From contig CANKXO010000002.1 in the NCBI GenBank assembly GCA_947487765.1, positions 434,001 through 498,000 on the forward strand: a DNA stretch of 64,000 nucleotides, read 5' to 3'. This DNA is from an uncultured Pseudomonadales bacterium. Its GTDB lineage: Bacteria > Pseudomonadota > Gammaproteobacteria > Pseudomonadales > Cellvibrionaceae. Position numbers and translations under genes: made by a program. This document shows, piece by piece, positions 19,031 through 27,313 of this stretch. How positions within the stretch are numbered: position 1 is the first letter of the stretch; each line of letters starts with the position of its first letter. The notes under the pieces are model-generated. The model was not told the origin of the DNA and did not search any database. It saw only the letters and a program-made list of their open reading frames with translations.

Positions 19031-19750
19031 TTATATTGTTTTAATTAGCCAGAAACTACCGAAACCAATAGCAGCTAGTGCGATAGCACAACGACACCCG
19101 GCAAATATATTCTGATAATTTTTATAGAGATATTGTTGTATCCATGAAAAGCCTAAACCAAAAGTCATCATCGATAAAATAACACCTAAAGAAAAAATCA
19201 TTAAGTAGGTCATCGCTAGGGTTAACTGCCCCGATGTCACAGCCGGAATTAACGCCAGCGCAGGTGCGCTCCCTGCCATACCATGCAGCATGCCAATCAT
19301 AACTGGCTGATGGTTTTTAATGATGGCTTCTTTGACAGACCGATGGCTTTCAGAGGTATGAATATAGTGGCTATTATCTTCATGCTCATCCGTACTCCAG
19401 TGCGTATGGACTATCTCATCGTGACGATGTTGTACTAAGCGAATTTTTTGCTGCCGGAACTTCCAAAAAAAACTAAGTCCTAAAAGAATTAACAACACAC
19501 CAACCGACATTTCAGCCCAATGCTGTAAATGACTTGGAATACTAACACCTATACCAAATAAAACTACTCCGCAAGCAACCAAAACACCACCATGTCCTAA
19601 CGCCCACTGCAAACTAAACAATAATGTACGCCTGACACTGGGCTTTTGATTCGCTAGTACAGACACAGCCATAACGTGATCAGCATCTAATGCGTGCATT
19701 AATCCTAGGCTAAAGCCTAATAAAAGAAGGGGCAACCATTCAATCAGCAT
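19031..19750 (-). CDS. Nickel/cobalt transporter, UreH/NicO-NiCoT-like membrane protein
   Basis: This is a predicted six-helix inner-membrane metal transporter of 239 aa. The first helix carries HALDADHV (residues 19-26), the HX4DH-type signature of the NiCoT/UreH superfamily. A His-rich cytosolic or periplasmic loop follows near residues 107-136 (VQHRHDEIVHTHW and HEDNSHYIHTSESHR). A second glycine-rich helix pair (GMLHGMAGSAPALALIPA) resembles UreH/SafE-type proteins. Its place between cobB and cbiD, overlapping cobB by 11 bases, and its control by riboswitch 2 argue for cobalt import rather than nickel. Exact family and direction of transport are inferred. Confidence 0.82.
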   Translation of the reverse strand: MLIEWLPLLLLGFSLGLMHALDADHVMAVSVLANQKPSVRRTLLFSLQWALGHGGVLVACGVVLFGIGVSIPSHLQHWAEMSVGVLLILLGLSFFWKFRQQKIRLVQHRHDEIVHTHWSTDEHEDNSHYIHTSESHRSVKEAIIKNHQPVMIGMLHGMAGSAPALALIPAVTSGQLTLAMTYLMIFSLGVILSMMTFGLGFSWIQQYLYKNYQNIFAGCRCAIALAAIGFGSFWLIKTI

Positions 19751-21149
19751 ATTGATTCTCTATTGGGGCCGAGTCTTGAATAGTATCGGCAATTTTGTTG
19801 GATTTAAATAATTGAACAATAACGTCAGGGTTCGATGGAAAAAATAAATGCAGATAGGTTGCCGTTAAATTGTTTTCTCGATAAATGGCTTCGCCCGGTG
19901 CTGGATGCCGTTGACGTCGTCCATAAGCGATAGGTTGTTGCACTAATGTACTACGAGAACGATGATGCGCATGGGCACGTACATCACCTTCTGGCAACGG
20001 TGCTGTCTGCATACCCTGACAACCACGCTTACCTCGCATGGCACCGTCTCCTTCTAATAAACCCAACATTGGATACGTGCTGTCTGTTAAGTCAGTCAGT
20101 GTATTTAGTGTATAAAGAAAGCCTCCACACTCCGCTAATATTGGTTTATTCTTTTCAAAGAATTCATTAATTGACTTGAGCATCAATAAATTACTGGATA
20201 AAGCTTCTGCGTGCAATTCGGGATAACCACCGGGTAACCAAAGAGCATCAGCAACAGGTACAAAATCATCGTTAATAGGAGAAAAGAAAGTAACCTGTGC
20301 TCCTAATTGCTCAAGCATACGAATGTTGGCATCGTAAATAAATGTGAAGGCCTTATCTCTAGCAACCGCAATTGTCGTTCCATCAAGTTGCTTGCCTTTG
20401 CTCTTTATATTTAATAGCAACGTATCATCTACATCAGGCGCATAAAAAGTAACAGGTTTAATCTTTTCCAATAAATTTTTGGCGCCCGCCCGTTCCAAGC
20501 AATCGGCTCCTGAATTAAAACGCTGTTCTAATTCTTCTTTTACCTCATCGGCTTGTACCAAGCCCAAATGCCTCTCTGGCAATGCAATGTCTTCTGAACG
20601 TGCAACACAAGTCAGTAGAGATAAAGTTTCAGGCAGTGCATTTTCAATAAGTTCGCGATGCCTCTCTGAACCACAATTATTTGCAATTAAACCTGCGACC
20701 TCAATATCATCACGAAAATTTGCCAAACCACTGGCAATGGCGGCAACAGTTTGCGCCATACCCTTCACATCCATCACTATCGCAATGGGAATAGAAAAAC
20801 GAGCAGCAAGGTCTGCACTAGAAGGTTCTCCATCAAACAACCCCATAGCGCCTTCAATAAGTATTAAATCAGCAGTCTGAGCGGCGATATATAATTGCTC
20901 CTGACACCACGCTTCACCTGCCATCCACATATCTAAAGGGATAACATCTTGTTGAGAAGCCTGTGCTAATATCTGAGGATCTAAATAATCCGGGCCTGTT
21001 TTAAAAATACGAACAATTTTACCTTGACGCGTTAACAATCTAGCCAATGCTGCGGTAATCGTGGTTTTTCCTTGGCCTGAAGCAGGTGCAGACAAAAATA
21101 ATGCCGGACAAGTTGTACTTTTTACTGTTTTTTTATCTTCAGAAGACAT
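19740..21149 (-). CDS. cobB: Cobyrinate a,c-diamide synthase
   Basis: CobB/CbiA amidates the a and c acetate side chains using glutamine and ATP. Seen: the P-loop APASGQGKTT at residues 21-30, LIEGAMGLFDG of the dethiobiotin-synthetase-like domain, and a glutamine amidotransferase domain with the nucleophile Cys near residue 341 (LAECGGFLYTL) and a late His-containing AHAHHRSR/TYLHLFF. In the early-cobalt pathway it acts on cobyrinate (CbiA role). It follows cobO by 26 bases and overlaps the transporter by 11. Confidence 0.94.
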   Translation of the reverse strand: MSSEDKKTVKSTTCPALFLSAPASGQGKTTITAALARLLTRQGKIVRIFKTGPDYLDPQILAQASQQDVIPLDMWMAGEAWCQEQLYIAAQTADLILIEGAMGLFDGEPSSADLAARFSIPIAIVMDVKGMAQTVAAIASGLANFRDDIEVAGLIANNCGSERHRELIENALPETLSLLTCVARSEDIALPERHLGLVQADEVKEELEQRFNSGADCLERAGAKNLLEKIKPVTFYAPDVDDTLLLNIKSKGKQLDGTTIAVARDKAFTFIYDANIRMLEQLGAQVTFFSPINDDFVPVADALWLPGGYPELHAEALSSNLLMLKSINEFFEKNKPILAECGGFLYTLNTLTDLTDSTYPMLGLLEGDGAMRGKRGCQGMQTAPLPEGDVRAHAHHRSRSTLVQQPIAYGRRQRHPAPGEAIYRENNLTATYLHLFFPSNPDVIVQLFKSNKIADTIQDSAPIENQYAD

Positions 21150-21175
21150 GTTTAATTCTCACTAGAAAGTACTGT

Positions 21176-21766
21176 CTAGAACTCAATACCTTTTTGCGCT
21201 TTCACACCTAAACGAAATGCATGGCGTTCATCCTGTACGACAGAAATCGTATCCGCAATATCTTGTAGTGGCAAAGCCATCGTGCGGCCGGTAATAATGA
21301 CATTTTGGTCTTTAGGGCGTTTTTGCAAAGCAGCGACGACTGGACCCACCTCTAAATACTGATACTTAAACATATAACTCATTTCATCAAAGACGAGCAT
21401 GTCATAAGCATCGTTTTGTAATAGCTCTTCTGCCAACGCCCAGGCTTTTTGAGCTGCAGTAATATCTTGAGATTTATCCTGTGTTTCCCAAGTAAAGCCG
21501 TGCCCCATTACATGCCAGTCGACCATTGGATGGTCTTTAAAAAATTTATACTCGCCTGTTTCATTGCGACCTTTAATAAACTGGATAACAGCACACTTTT
21601 TTCCATGCCCAATAGAACGAGCCATTGTGCCAAAGGCAGAACTGCTTTTTCCCTTGCCATTACCTTTTAATAAAATTAATACACCACGCTCTTCATTGGC
21701 AGCAGCAATTTTTTTATCCATTACTGCTTTTTTCGCTACCATGCGTGTTTTGTGATTATCAGTCAT
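21176..21766 (-). CDS. cobO: Cob(I)yrinic acid a,c-diamide adenosyltransferase, CobA/CobO/BtuR type
   Basis: The enzyme attaches the upper 5'-deoxyadenosyl ligand from ATP to reduced corrinoids. Seen: the P-loop GNGKGKSS at residues 35-42, VIQFIKGR, the VFDEMSYMFKYQYL segment, and VIITGRTMALPLQDIADTIS. The 196-aa length is standard. The basic N-terminal 30 residues correspond to the helix that covers the corrinoid in CobA. It lies 38 bases after chlID with a plausible purine-rich ribosome site (AGGGATCC region). Unlike PduO/EutT enzymes it is the corrin-synthesis type, as its neighbours confirm. Confidence 0.95.
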   Translation of the reverse strand: MTDNHKTRMVAKKAVMDKKIAAANEERGVLILLKGNGKGKSSSAFGTMARSIGHGKKCAVIQFIKGRNETGEYKFFKDHPMVDWHVMGHGFTWETQDKSQDITAAQKAWALAEELLQNDAYDMLVFDEMSYMFKYQYLEVGPVVAALQKRPKDQNVIITGRTMALPLQDIADTISVVQDERHAFRLGVKAQKGIEF

Positions 21767-21804
21767 ATTAAGGGATCCTATTTAACGAGTATTATTCAAT
21801 GAAC

Positions 21805-23583
21805 CTAGATTGGCAATGGAAAATAATCAGCGCCCAAAATGTCTGCGATTTTTTGGGCCTTGCCACGTTTAACTGATGATTGTTCCGTATCAATTACAAT
21901 TACATCACCCAATAAATACATATTGTCAAATGACTGTGTCGTTCGGCCATCCGTAATGAGGTAGGTACGAATACCGATGCCAGAATTTTTTCGGTATTGC
22001 TGTTGCTGAAATTGTAACGCCTGTTCAAGCACTTGACGAAAAGGGGTACCCCCAGCTGCTGTCACTGAATCCAACCAAGTCCGTAACGCTTTAGGCGCTT
22101 TTTGTTGTGGCAATAATGTTTTAATTTGCTGATTGCCAAACCCTAGAATCGTCAGTTGTTCTCTTTTTAAATAGGCTTGTTCTGCAATCGATACAATAGC
22201 TGCTTTTGCATTAGAAAATAGCTGTTGCTGTAACGTCGATGCTGACGTGTCGAGCAACACCAGGTGCAAGATAGGCTGACCCATTTTTCTTTTACGGTAG
22301 CGTAATTGCTTCAAAGGCCACTGTCCTATGTTAGCAACCAAGCTGGCAAACCAGTCAACCCCTCGCCCATTGACTCCTATTTTTCCTCTAGCACTGATTG
22401 CAGATGCATTCCTCGATAACGAAGACTGACAGACGGATAAGTTATTTTTTCTACTCACATTGTTTGTTTTACGAATATCACTTTGCAATGACAAAGAGGG
22501 TGTTAATGATGCGGTTATCTGCTGCTGAGGCGACATACATCCCCAATCGCCTTGCATCTTATTTTGCTCACCCTGACCTTGACCATCTATAGACGCCTTT
22601 GAAGGTTGTTGCGCTTGCCTTTCAGGCGGACGTAAAAACGGTTGTTGTTTTGGTGAGTGTTGCTTTGATGGTGGTGACGGAGGGTCATTCGGAGGTGTTT
22701 GTGATGGCATTTGTCGACGGTGAGCCAATACCAACTCTTCAACCGCTAGGATATCGATTTTGGTAACAACCGGCTCAGAATTATCCTGGCAAATTCGCCA
22801 TGCTGTATGAGCAACTGCTGCTCGATACCAGACAATATCAGCTCTCAAACCGTCAACATTAGCATCGTGGCAACGCTCAGCAATCAAAAGCCGTAGTTCA
22901 TCACTGCATTCAATTGCTCCCAGTATTTTCCTCGCTTGAGCAATTGCTGTGTTCAGCTCTCTTTGTTGATCTTGATAACGATTTGTAAAGCCATCGGGAT
23001 CACTATCAAATGCCTCTCGCAAGCGCACAATTGCCATGCGCTCTTCCAAGGTATAGCGGTTATCCAACTCAATAGAAAAACCAAACCGATCATGTAACTG
23101 GGGACGTAATTCTCCCTCATCAGGATTCATCGTCCCCATCAATAAAAACTGTGTACGGTGGCTATGGCTAATGCCATCACGCTCTACGATATTCGTTCCA
23201 CTGGCTGCGACGTCAAGTAATAAATCCACCAAGTTATCGGGTAATAAATTCACTTCATCAACATATAGAACACCACCATTAGCCTTGGCAAGCATGCCTT
23301 CCAGAAATATGACTTTCTGTTCATCCAATACCTGCTGCAGGTTCAAAGTCCCTACCAGCATTTCTTCTGTTGCACCTAAGGGTAAAGTGATGAATGGAGA
23401 CTGTTCTTCATTAGTGGAAGGCATAACATCCGATAAACCACGAGCCAATGTTGACTTGGCTGAACCCCGTGGGCCACTAACCAACACTCCACCAATAGCA
23501 GGGTTAATTGTTGCTAATATTAGGGCAAGCTTACAGCTCGCCTGCCCTTCAATTGCCGTAAATGGAAAGTTATACGGCGGCAT
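21805..23583 (-). CDS. chlID: ChlI/ChlD-like AAA+ and VWA fusion, predicted cobaltochelatase partner of CobN
   Basis: The first 280 residues are a Mg-chelatase I-type AAA+ ATPase: Walker A GPRGSAKST at 37-45, Walker B GGVLYVDEVNLL near 108-119, and an arginine-containing MNPDEGELRPQLHDRF. A proline/glutamine-rich linker follows (about 290-340). The C-terminus is a von Willebrand A domain with MIDAS residues DTSAS, GGTP and TDG. CobN enzymes need an ATPase pair; in many bacteria lacking CobS/CobT this ChlID fusion is the proposed partner. It overlaps cbtA by 14 bases. The start ATG fits the family opening FPFTAIEGQ. Confidence 0.9.
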   Translation of the reverse strand: MPPYNFPFTAIEGQASCKLALILATINPAIGGVLVSGPRGSAKSTLARGLSDVMPSTNEEQSPFITLPLGATEEMLVGTLNLQQVLDEQKVIFLEGMLAKANGGVLYVDEVNLLPDNLVDLLLDVAASGTNIVERDGISHSHRTQFLLMGTMNPDEGELRPQLHDRFGFSIELDNRYTLEERMAIVRLREAFDSDPDGFTNRYQDQQRELNTAIAQARKILGAIECSDELRLLIAERCHDANVDGLRADIVWYRAAVAHTAWRICQDNSEPVVTKIDILAVEELVLAHRRQMPSQTPPNDPPSPPSKQHSPKQQPFLRPPERQAQQPSKASIDGQGQGEQNKMQGDWGCMSPQQQITASLTPSLSLQSDIRKTNNVSRKNNLSVCQSSLSRNASAISARGKIGVNGRGVDWFASLVANIGQWPLKQLRYRKRKMGQPILHLVLLDTSASTLQQQLFSNAKAAIVSIAEQAYLKREQLTILGFGNQQIKTLLPQQKAPKALRTWLDSVTAAGGTPFRQVLEQALQFQQQQYRKNSGIGIRTYLITDGRTTQSFDNMYLLGDVIVIDTEQSSVKRGKAQKIADILGADYFPLPI

Positions 23584-24328
23584 GACTAGAACCAGAGTTA
23601 AACGTGATGCCTTTCAATACCCATCGATTCAATCCCCAGGCAGCAATTACACCAAGGACTAACCAAAACACTAAGTTGCTAGCAGCACTGGCAATAATAA
23701 ATTGCTGATGCAAAGCCGTTAAGGTAGCGACAGCTTCAGGGTCTGGATGAGCAAATGCAGGCCCTTCGTGATGGGGGATATTTACGATATAAGGAATAAA
23801 GGCCAAAATGATACCAATCACCTTATACTTCAGTGGCGCAAAACTGATCACTAATAAGCCTGCCCCTACAGCAATGACAGCCAATATCCACCATAGCTGG
23901 CGCTCTTTCAGGGCTGCAGCTTCTATGCCTGGAATTTCTGGAGGCAAGCCAATTGCTGGCGCAACAAACACTGCAATATAACCTGCAAGCCCCCATAACG
24001 CGCCCTTAAGCAAAGATAATTGGGTCAAACCTTGTATTTGTAATTGACTCATCAGCGATAACAATATTGCCGCAAAGCCTATACCCGCAGCGATATTCGC
24101 AAATATTGTAAATGAGGTTCTTTCTTTTCCATCTTCAGATGACCAAGCATCACCGTGATCATGGCCGCTATGACTATGCCCTCCACTATCTGCAGCAGAT
24201 TCTGCTAATTCAAATGTTTCAGCGGCAAAAATAATGGGATTCACCATAATAATTTGGGCAGCGCTCAACATTAAACCTGCTAAACACCCAACGAAAATGG
24301 CCGTGTAAATAATGCGGCGAAAAATCAT
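23570..24328 (-). CDS. cbtA: Cobalt transporter subunit CbtA
   Basis: CbtA is the larger, multi-helix subunit of a predicted B12-regulated cobalt importer. Seen: about five or six hydrophobic helices over 252 aa, an early His/Asp cluster (GGHSHSGHDHGD near residues 48-59) in the first extracytoplasmic loop, and the PPEIPGIEAA and HHEGPAFAHPDP motifs common in CbtA. It follows cbtB after 175 bases that contain an AT-rich hairpin, and overlaps chlID by 14 bases. Regulation by riboswitch 2 agrees with the family's known association with B12 control. Confidence 0.93.
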   Translation of the reverse strand: MIFRRIIYTAIFVGCLAGLMLSAAQIIMVNPIIFAAETFELAESAADSGGHSHSGHDHGDAWSSEDGKERTSFTIFANIAAGIGFAAILLSLMSQLQIQGLTQLSLLKGALWGLAGYIAVFVAPAIGLPPEIPGIEAAALKERQLWWILAVIAVGAGLLVISFAPLKYKVIGIILAFIPYIVNIPHHEGPAFAHPDPEAVATLTALHQQFIIASAASNLVFWLVLGVIAAWGLNRWVLKGITFNSGSSHAAV

Positions 24329-24416
24329 TATTTCTCCAAAAAGATATTGGTGCCTATTTATAGATTATGACGGAATACGATCACTAGGAAGCTGATTGCA
24401 CACTATAGATAAACAC

Positions 24417-24438
24417 CTAAATTTATTAACAAATTTAG
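24417..24438. other. AT-rich hairpin between cbtB and cbtA
   Basis: CTAAATTT and AAATTTAG form an 8-bp stem with a six-base loop in the 175-base gap. It lacks a U-run on the minus strand, so I see a possible processing or mild attenuation element rather than a terminator. Confidence 0.35.
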
Positions 24439-24503
24439 AAATGATCACTTATTCAGTAAAAGCTTCAATCAATAATGAACGCTATCTAACTGAAAACTAA
24501 CTG

Positions 24504-24689
24504 CTAGTGGCAAGGGAAAGACAATGCGTGGCGCGTATCATGAGCTGCATTATGAGCGGCCTCAACAGGTAAAAAACCAACCGCAAAAATGATAATAGCC
24601 CCAAAAGCTAATGCCGCAAGATTCTGGACGAAAACAGATAATAGCGGCTTCGCTTGTACCTGTTGTATAGATTCTACATTTGATGTCAT
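24504..24689 (-). CDS. cbtB: Cobalt transporter subunit CbtB
   Basis: This is a 61-residue single-span membrane protein: a polar N-terminus, one hydrophobic helix (about residues 18-42), and a C-terminal His-rich tail (AAHNAAHDTRHALSFPCH). The arrangement, tail and adjacency to CbtA are diagnostic for CbtB, the small subunit of the B12-linked cobalt importer. It is the first coding region after riboswitch 2; AGAGGA lies a few bases before its ATG. Confidence 0.92.
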   Translation of the reverse strand: MTSNVESIQQVQAKPLLSVFVQNLAALAFGAIIIFAVGFLPVEAAHNAAHDTRHALSFPCH

Positions 24690-25043
24690 GTGATTCCTCT
24701 ATGCACCCACCGTGCAAGTATTATAATAAACATATAGGCCGGTCTTCGGGCTAAAAGAGGGAGGTAATACCACCGTCGATTGTACCTTCCCAGAACACCC
24801 ACCATCGTTATCAGGCTCTGTTCCAGTGGTTAACACAAACTACTCTTTAATACCGATGCGGGGGCAGCGATGGAATTACTTATTGATTGATCAGTTTTAC
24901 AATAAAACTATCTATAAAACCACATTCGACAAAGTCACCATACTTCCCGATTATCCCTCTACTTAACATAGCTTAAATAGAGAGCACCTATAAGCCCGGT
25001 AGCTTATCAGTAAAGCGGGCCAGAAGAAACCACCTCCATTGAA
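24690..25043. other. cbtB leader region
   Basis: This 354-base gap is occupied mostly by cobalamin riboswitch 2 (about 24730-24995). Upstream of it, toward 25043, I see no convincing promoter hexamers and no gene. Confidence 0.75.
24730..24995 (-). ncRNA. Cobalamin (B12) riboswitch 2, upstream of cbtBA and the cob/cbi operon
   Basis: On the minus strand: TATAGG (24987-24992) can pair with CCTATA (24733-24738) as P1; AGAGGGATAATCGGGAAG follows, then after an AT-rich insertion GCTGCCCCCGCATCGGTA, ACCACTGG, and the B12 box AGCCCGAAGACCGGCC ending near 24736. The order and sequences match the cobalamin aptamer family. It is about 80 bases longer than riboswitch 1 owing to the insertion before the CCCCCGC block. 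The box ends only about 45 bases before the cbtB start, which suits translational control. Confidence 0.93.
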
Positions 25044-25388
25044 TCAACTATCTCCGATAGGCTCCAATACATACCAGGTCGTATCTACCTTACCGCAACA
25101 ATCACTACTTGGAGAATAAACAGAAACGACATATCCTTTTTCAGCCAATCGCGAATTTAAGTCGCTGCTGTAAAGCAAATGGCGAAATGCTAAATAGCTA
25201 ATTTTATCCACAGAATTTTTGCTCGCCATTAAATGAGCATACAAACCGTTAATCATAAAAATTAAATGATTATCTTTATAGAATAATTCAGAATTATCCG
25301 TACAAATGCTGGCAATCGCTTGATCATCACAGTTGATAATATCAAGCATAAAGTTAAAAAGCTGGTTATATAGTTCGCTATGCTGCAT
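25044..25388 (-). CDS. Hypothetical protein, 114 aa
   Basis: I do not recognise this family. The product is soluble and slightly acidic, mostly alpha-helical in appearance, with a Cys pair near the C-terminus (SSDCCGKVDTTW) and no signal peptide or membrane helix. It starts 44 bases after the hydroxypyruvate-isomerase-like gene on the same strand, so the two may be cotranscribed, and ends about 50 bases before riboswitch 2. Ribosome-site match is poor. Codon use resembles its neighbours, which supports a real gene, though not strongly. Confidence 0.6.
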   Translation of the reverse strand: MQHSELYNQLFNFMLDIINCDDQAIASICTDNSELFYKDNHLIFMINGLYAHLMASKNSVDKISYLAFRHLLYSSDLNSRLAEKGYVVSVYSPSSDCCGKVDTTWYVLEPIGDS

Positions 25389-25432
25389 GAGCTTATTTAT
25401 TTTCAGGGTGAAAAAATGAAATTGAAGCTAAA

Positions 25433-26218
25433 TTAAACACTGCTTAAGTAGTCATTAGCCCAACCTAAACCGCTCGCCGTTGCGGCTTTAGGTTTATATT
25501 CGCAACCAATAAAACCAGAATACCCCGTGCTATCAATGGCTTTTAGTATATAGCGATAATTTAATTCACCCACATCAGGCTCATGCCTACCAGGTACCCC
25601 TGCGATCTGAACATGATCGATATATTGATAATATTTACGAAAGGTTGATACAACATCACCCCGCATCATTTGGCAATGATAACAATCAAATTGCAAACGA
25701 ACATTTGGTTCGTTAATCTCTTCAATCAGGCTCATCCCCTCTTCTTGAAAATTAACGAAATAGCCAGGCATATCAACATTATTAATCGGCTCAACAAGTA
25801 CGTTCACGCCAATTTTTTGAGCAGCAACCGCTGCATAGCGTAAGTTCTTTATGTAACAGGCTCGTGCTTCATTATCAGTAACGCTTTCTGGTTTTATTCC
25901 TGCCATCACATGAATACGCTGAGCATCTAAGGCTTGCGCATAATTCAATGCTTTATCAATACCGTCGGTAAATTCCACTTCTCTTCCAGGGATACAAGCC
26001 AACCCTCTTTCGCCACTACCCCAATCACCTGGAGGCGTATTAAATAAAGCCTGTGCCAAAGAAAATTGATCCAGACGCCGCTTAATTTCATCCGCTTCAT
26101 AGTCATAAGGAAAAAGATATTCAACTGCTTCGAAGCCAACTTCTGCAGCTTTTTCAAAGCGGTCAAGAAAGTCATACTCTCCAAACAACATGGATAGGTT
26201 AGCGGCAAGTCTAAGCAT
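25433..26218 (-). CDS. hyi: Hydroxypyruvate isomerase-like TIM-barrel protein
   Basis: This belongs to the xylose-isomerase-like TIM barrel family; Hyi interconverts hydroxypyruvate and tartronate semialdehyde. Seen: LAANLSMLFGEYDFLDRFEKA at the start, the GVNVLVEPINNVDMPGYFV strand with the metal-ligand Glu, QFDCYHCQMMRGD, HVQIAGVPGRHEPDVGELNY and the final GFIGCEYKPK. I use ATG 26218, not the longer frame from 26263, because GAGAGG lies just before it and the barrel begins there (261 aa). No other glyoxylate genes are adjacent, so the physiological substrate is uncertain within this family. Confidence 0.88.
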   Translation of the reverse strand: MLRLAANLSMLFGEYDFLDRFEKAAEVGFEAVEYLFPYDYEADEIKRRLDQFSLAQALFNTPPGDWGSGERGLACIPGREVEFTDGIDKALNYAQALDAQRIHVMAGIKPESVTDNEARACYIKNLRYAAVAAQKIGVNVLVEPINNVDMPGYFVNFQEEGMSLIEEINEPNVRLQFDCYHCQMMRGDVVSTFRKYYQYIDHVQIAGVPGRHEPDVGELNYRYILKAIDSTGYSGFIGCEYKPKAATASGLGWANDYLSSV

Positions 26219-26401
26219 TGAGACCTCTCTGTAAATATATTTAAGATATGCTTCAAGTACCATAGCAATGGAGTTGAAGATGTTATAGCCGAATACCCTG
26301 CCCTATTGTTACACTAACGCTACGACTGTTAATTTCCGTTGGCCTATTAAATGGCTGAATGTATAGTCTACTGATGCTTACTATTTCATGGTGGCGATTG
26401 T

Positions 26402-26902
26402 ATGGTAACGACGACAACCACTAATGGCGACACTACGATTACTCTGTCTCCCAACCGGTCAGCGGATTGGCAAGACATTCGCCTCTGGTTATTCATTTTA
26501 AGTATACCTGCACTCATAGTCGGCGTAGGGTGGTTTGCTCTTGGCGTCTGGATTATATTACCTTTTGTAGGCTTGGAACTGGGATTACTGAGCTATTTTA
26601 TGTACAAGGTATGCTATCAAAATTACCGTAAACAGCAAATTGTTATCAATGAAGATACAGTTACCATTGAATCAGGTATACACCAGCCCGACCAAAAGCA
26701 AATTTTCTTGCGGCCGGAATGTTATCTCTTGGCGACAAAACCCAATCACCCCATTGAAAGACTTGCATTAACGCTCACGAATCAATCGACATCATTGCCC
26801 ATTGGAGAATTCCTTAACCCAAAGGATCTAGAGCTGACTCGCCGGTCACTGGTTAATGCAGGCTTGATTGAATGTTCTAATCGTTGGTGGGATAGATCTT
26901 AG
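26402..26902 (+). CDS. DUF2244 integral membrane protein
   Basis: This 166-aa protein has an ITLSPNRSADWQ-type N-terminus, two closely spaced transmembrane helices (about residues 28-70) joined by a short turn, and a soluble C-terminal domain with VTIESGIHQPDQKQIFLRPEC. This layout matches the DUF2244 (COG5488) family, whose function is unknown and which is often found near cytochrome oxidase genes in other bacteria; no such genes are here. It is divergent from the isomerase gene and 33 bases upstream of the MazG-like gene. Confidence 0.85.
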   Translation: MVTTTTTNGDTTITLSPNRSADWQDIRLWLFILSIPALIVGVGWFALGVWIILPFVGLELGLLSYFMYKVCYQNYRKQQIVINEDTVTIESGIHQPDQKQIFLRPECYLLATKPNHPIERLALTLTNQSTSLPIGEFLNPKDLELTRRSLVNAGLIECSNRWWDRS

Positions 26903-26935
26903 CCATACTCAATTCAATAAAACTTATAACCTTAT

Positions 26936-27310
26936 ATGAAAAATTTAAACGATATTCAAACGGCAATTAAAACGTTTGCGACAGAACGTGATTGGGATAA
27001 ATTCCACTCACCGAAAAATTTATCCATGGCATTAAGCATTGAAGCCGCTGAATTAATGGAACATTTCCAGTGGTTGACAGAAGCTGAATCTCACAACTTA
27101 GACGATAAAAAATTTAAAGAAGTTCGCGATGAAATAGCTGATGTACAAGTCTATTTATTACGGTTAGCTCAAAAACTCGATATTGATATCTTGCAAGCTG
27201 TAGAACAAAAAATGGAAAAAAACAGGCAGAAATACCCTATTGATAAAGCTTATGGCAGCTCTCGAAAATATACTGAATATGTCAACAACAATGATCTAGA
27301 CTCCGAGTAG
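26936..27310 (+). CDS. MazG-like nucleotide pyrophosphohydrolase
   Basis: This is a 124-aa all-alpha NTP pyrophosphohydrolase of the MazG/RS21-C6 superfamily, predicted to hydrolyse (d)NTPs, often dCTP-like, to the monophosphate. Seen: the WDKFHSPKNLSMALSIEAAE helix and EAAELMEHFQW, and the EIADVQVYLLRLA helix, which together provide the EExxE...ExxD metal site. It ends three bases before cmoM, so the two are probably cotranslated; a housecleaning role is inferred. Confidence 0.9.
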   Translation: MKNLNDIQTAIKTFATERDWDKFHSPKNLSMALSIEAAELMEHFQWLTEAESHNLDDKKFKEVRDEIADVQVYLLRLAQKLDIDILQAVEQKMEKNRQKYPIDKAYGSSRKYTEYVNNNDLDSE

Positions 27311-27313
27311 TAC

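Noticed and set aside
20479-20880. Plus-strand frame of 133 codons
   Set aside because: It lies wholly antisense to cobB, which has strong family motifs.
23171-23662. Plus-strand frame of 163 codons
   Set aside because: It is the antisense shadow of the ATPase part of chlID.
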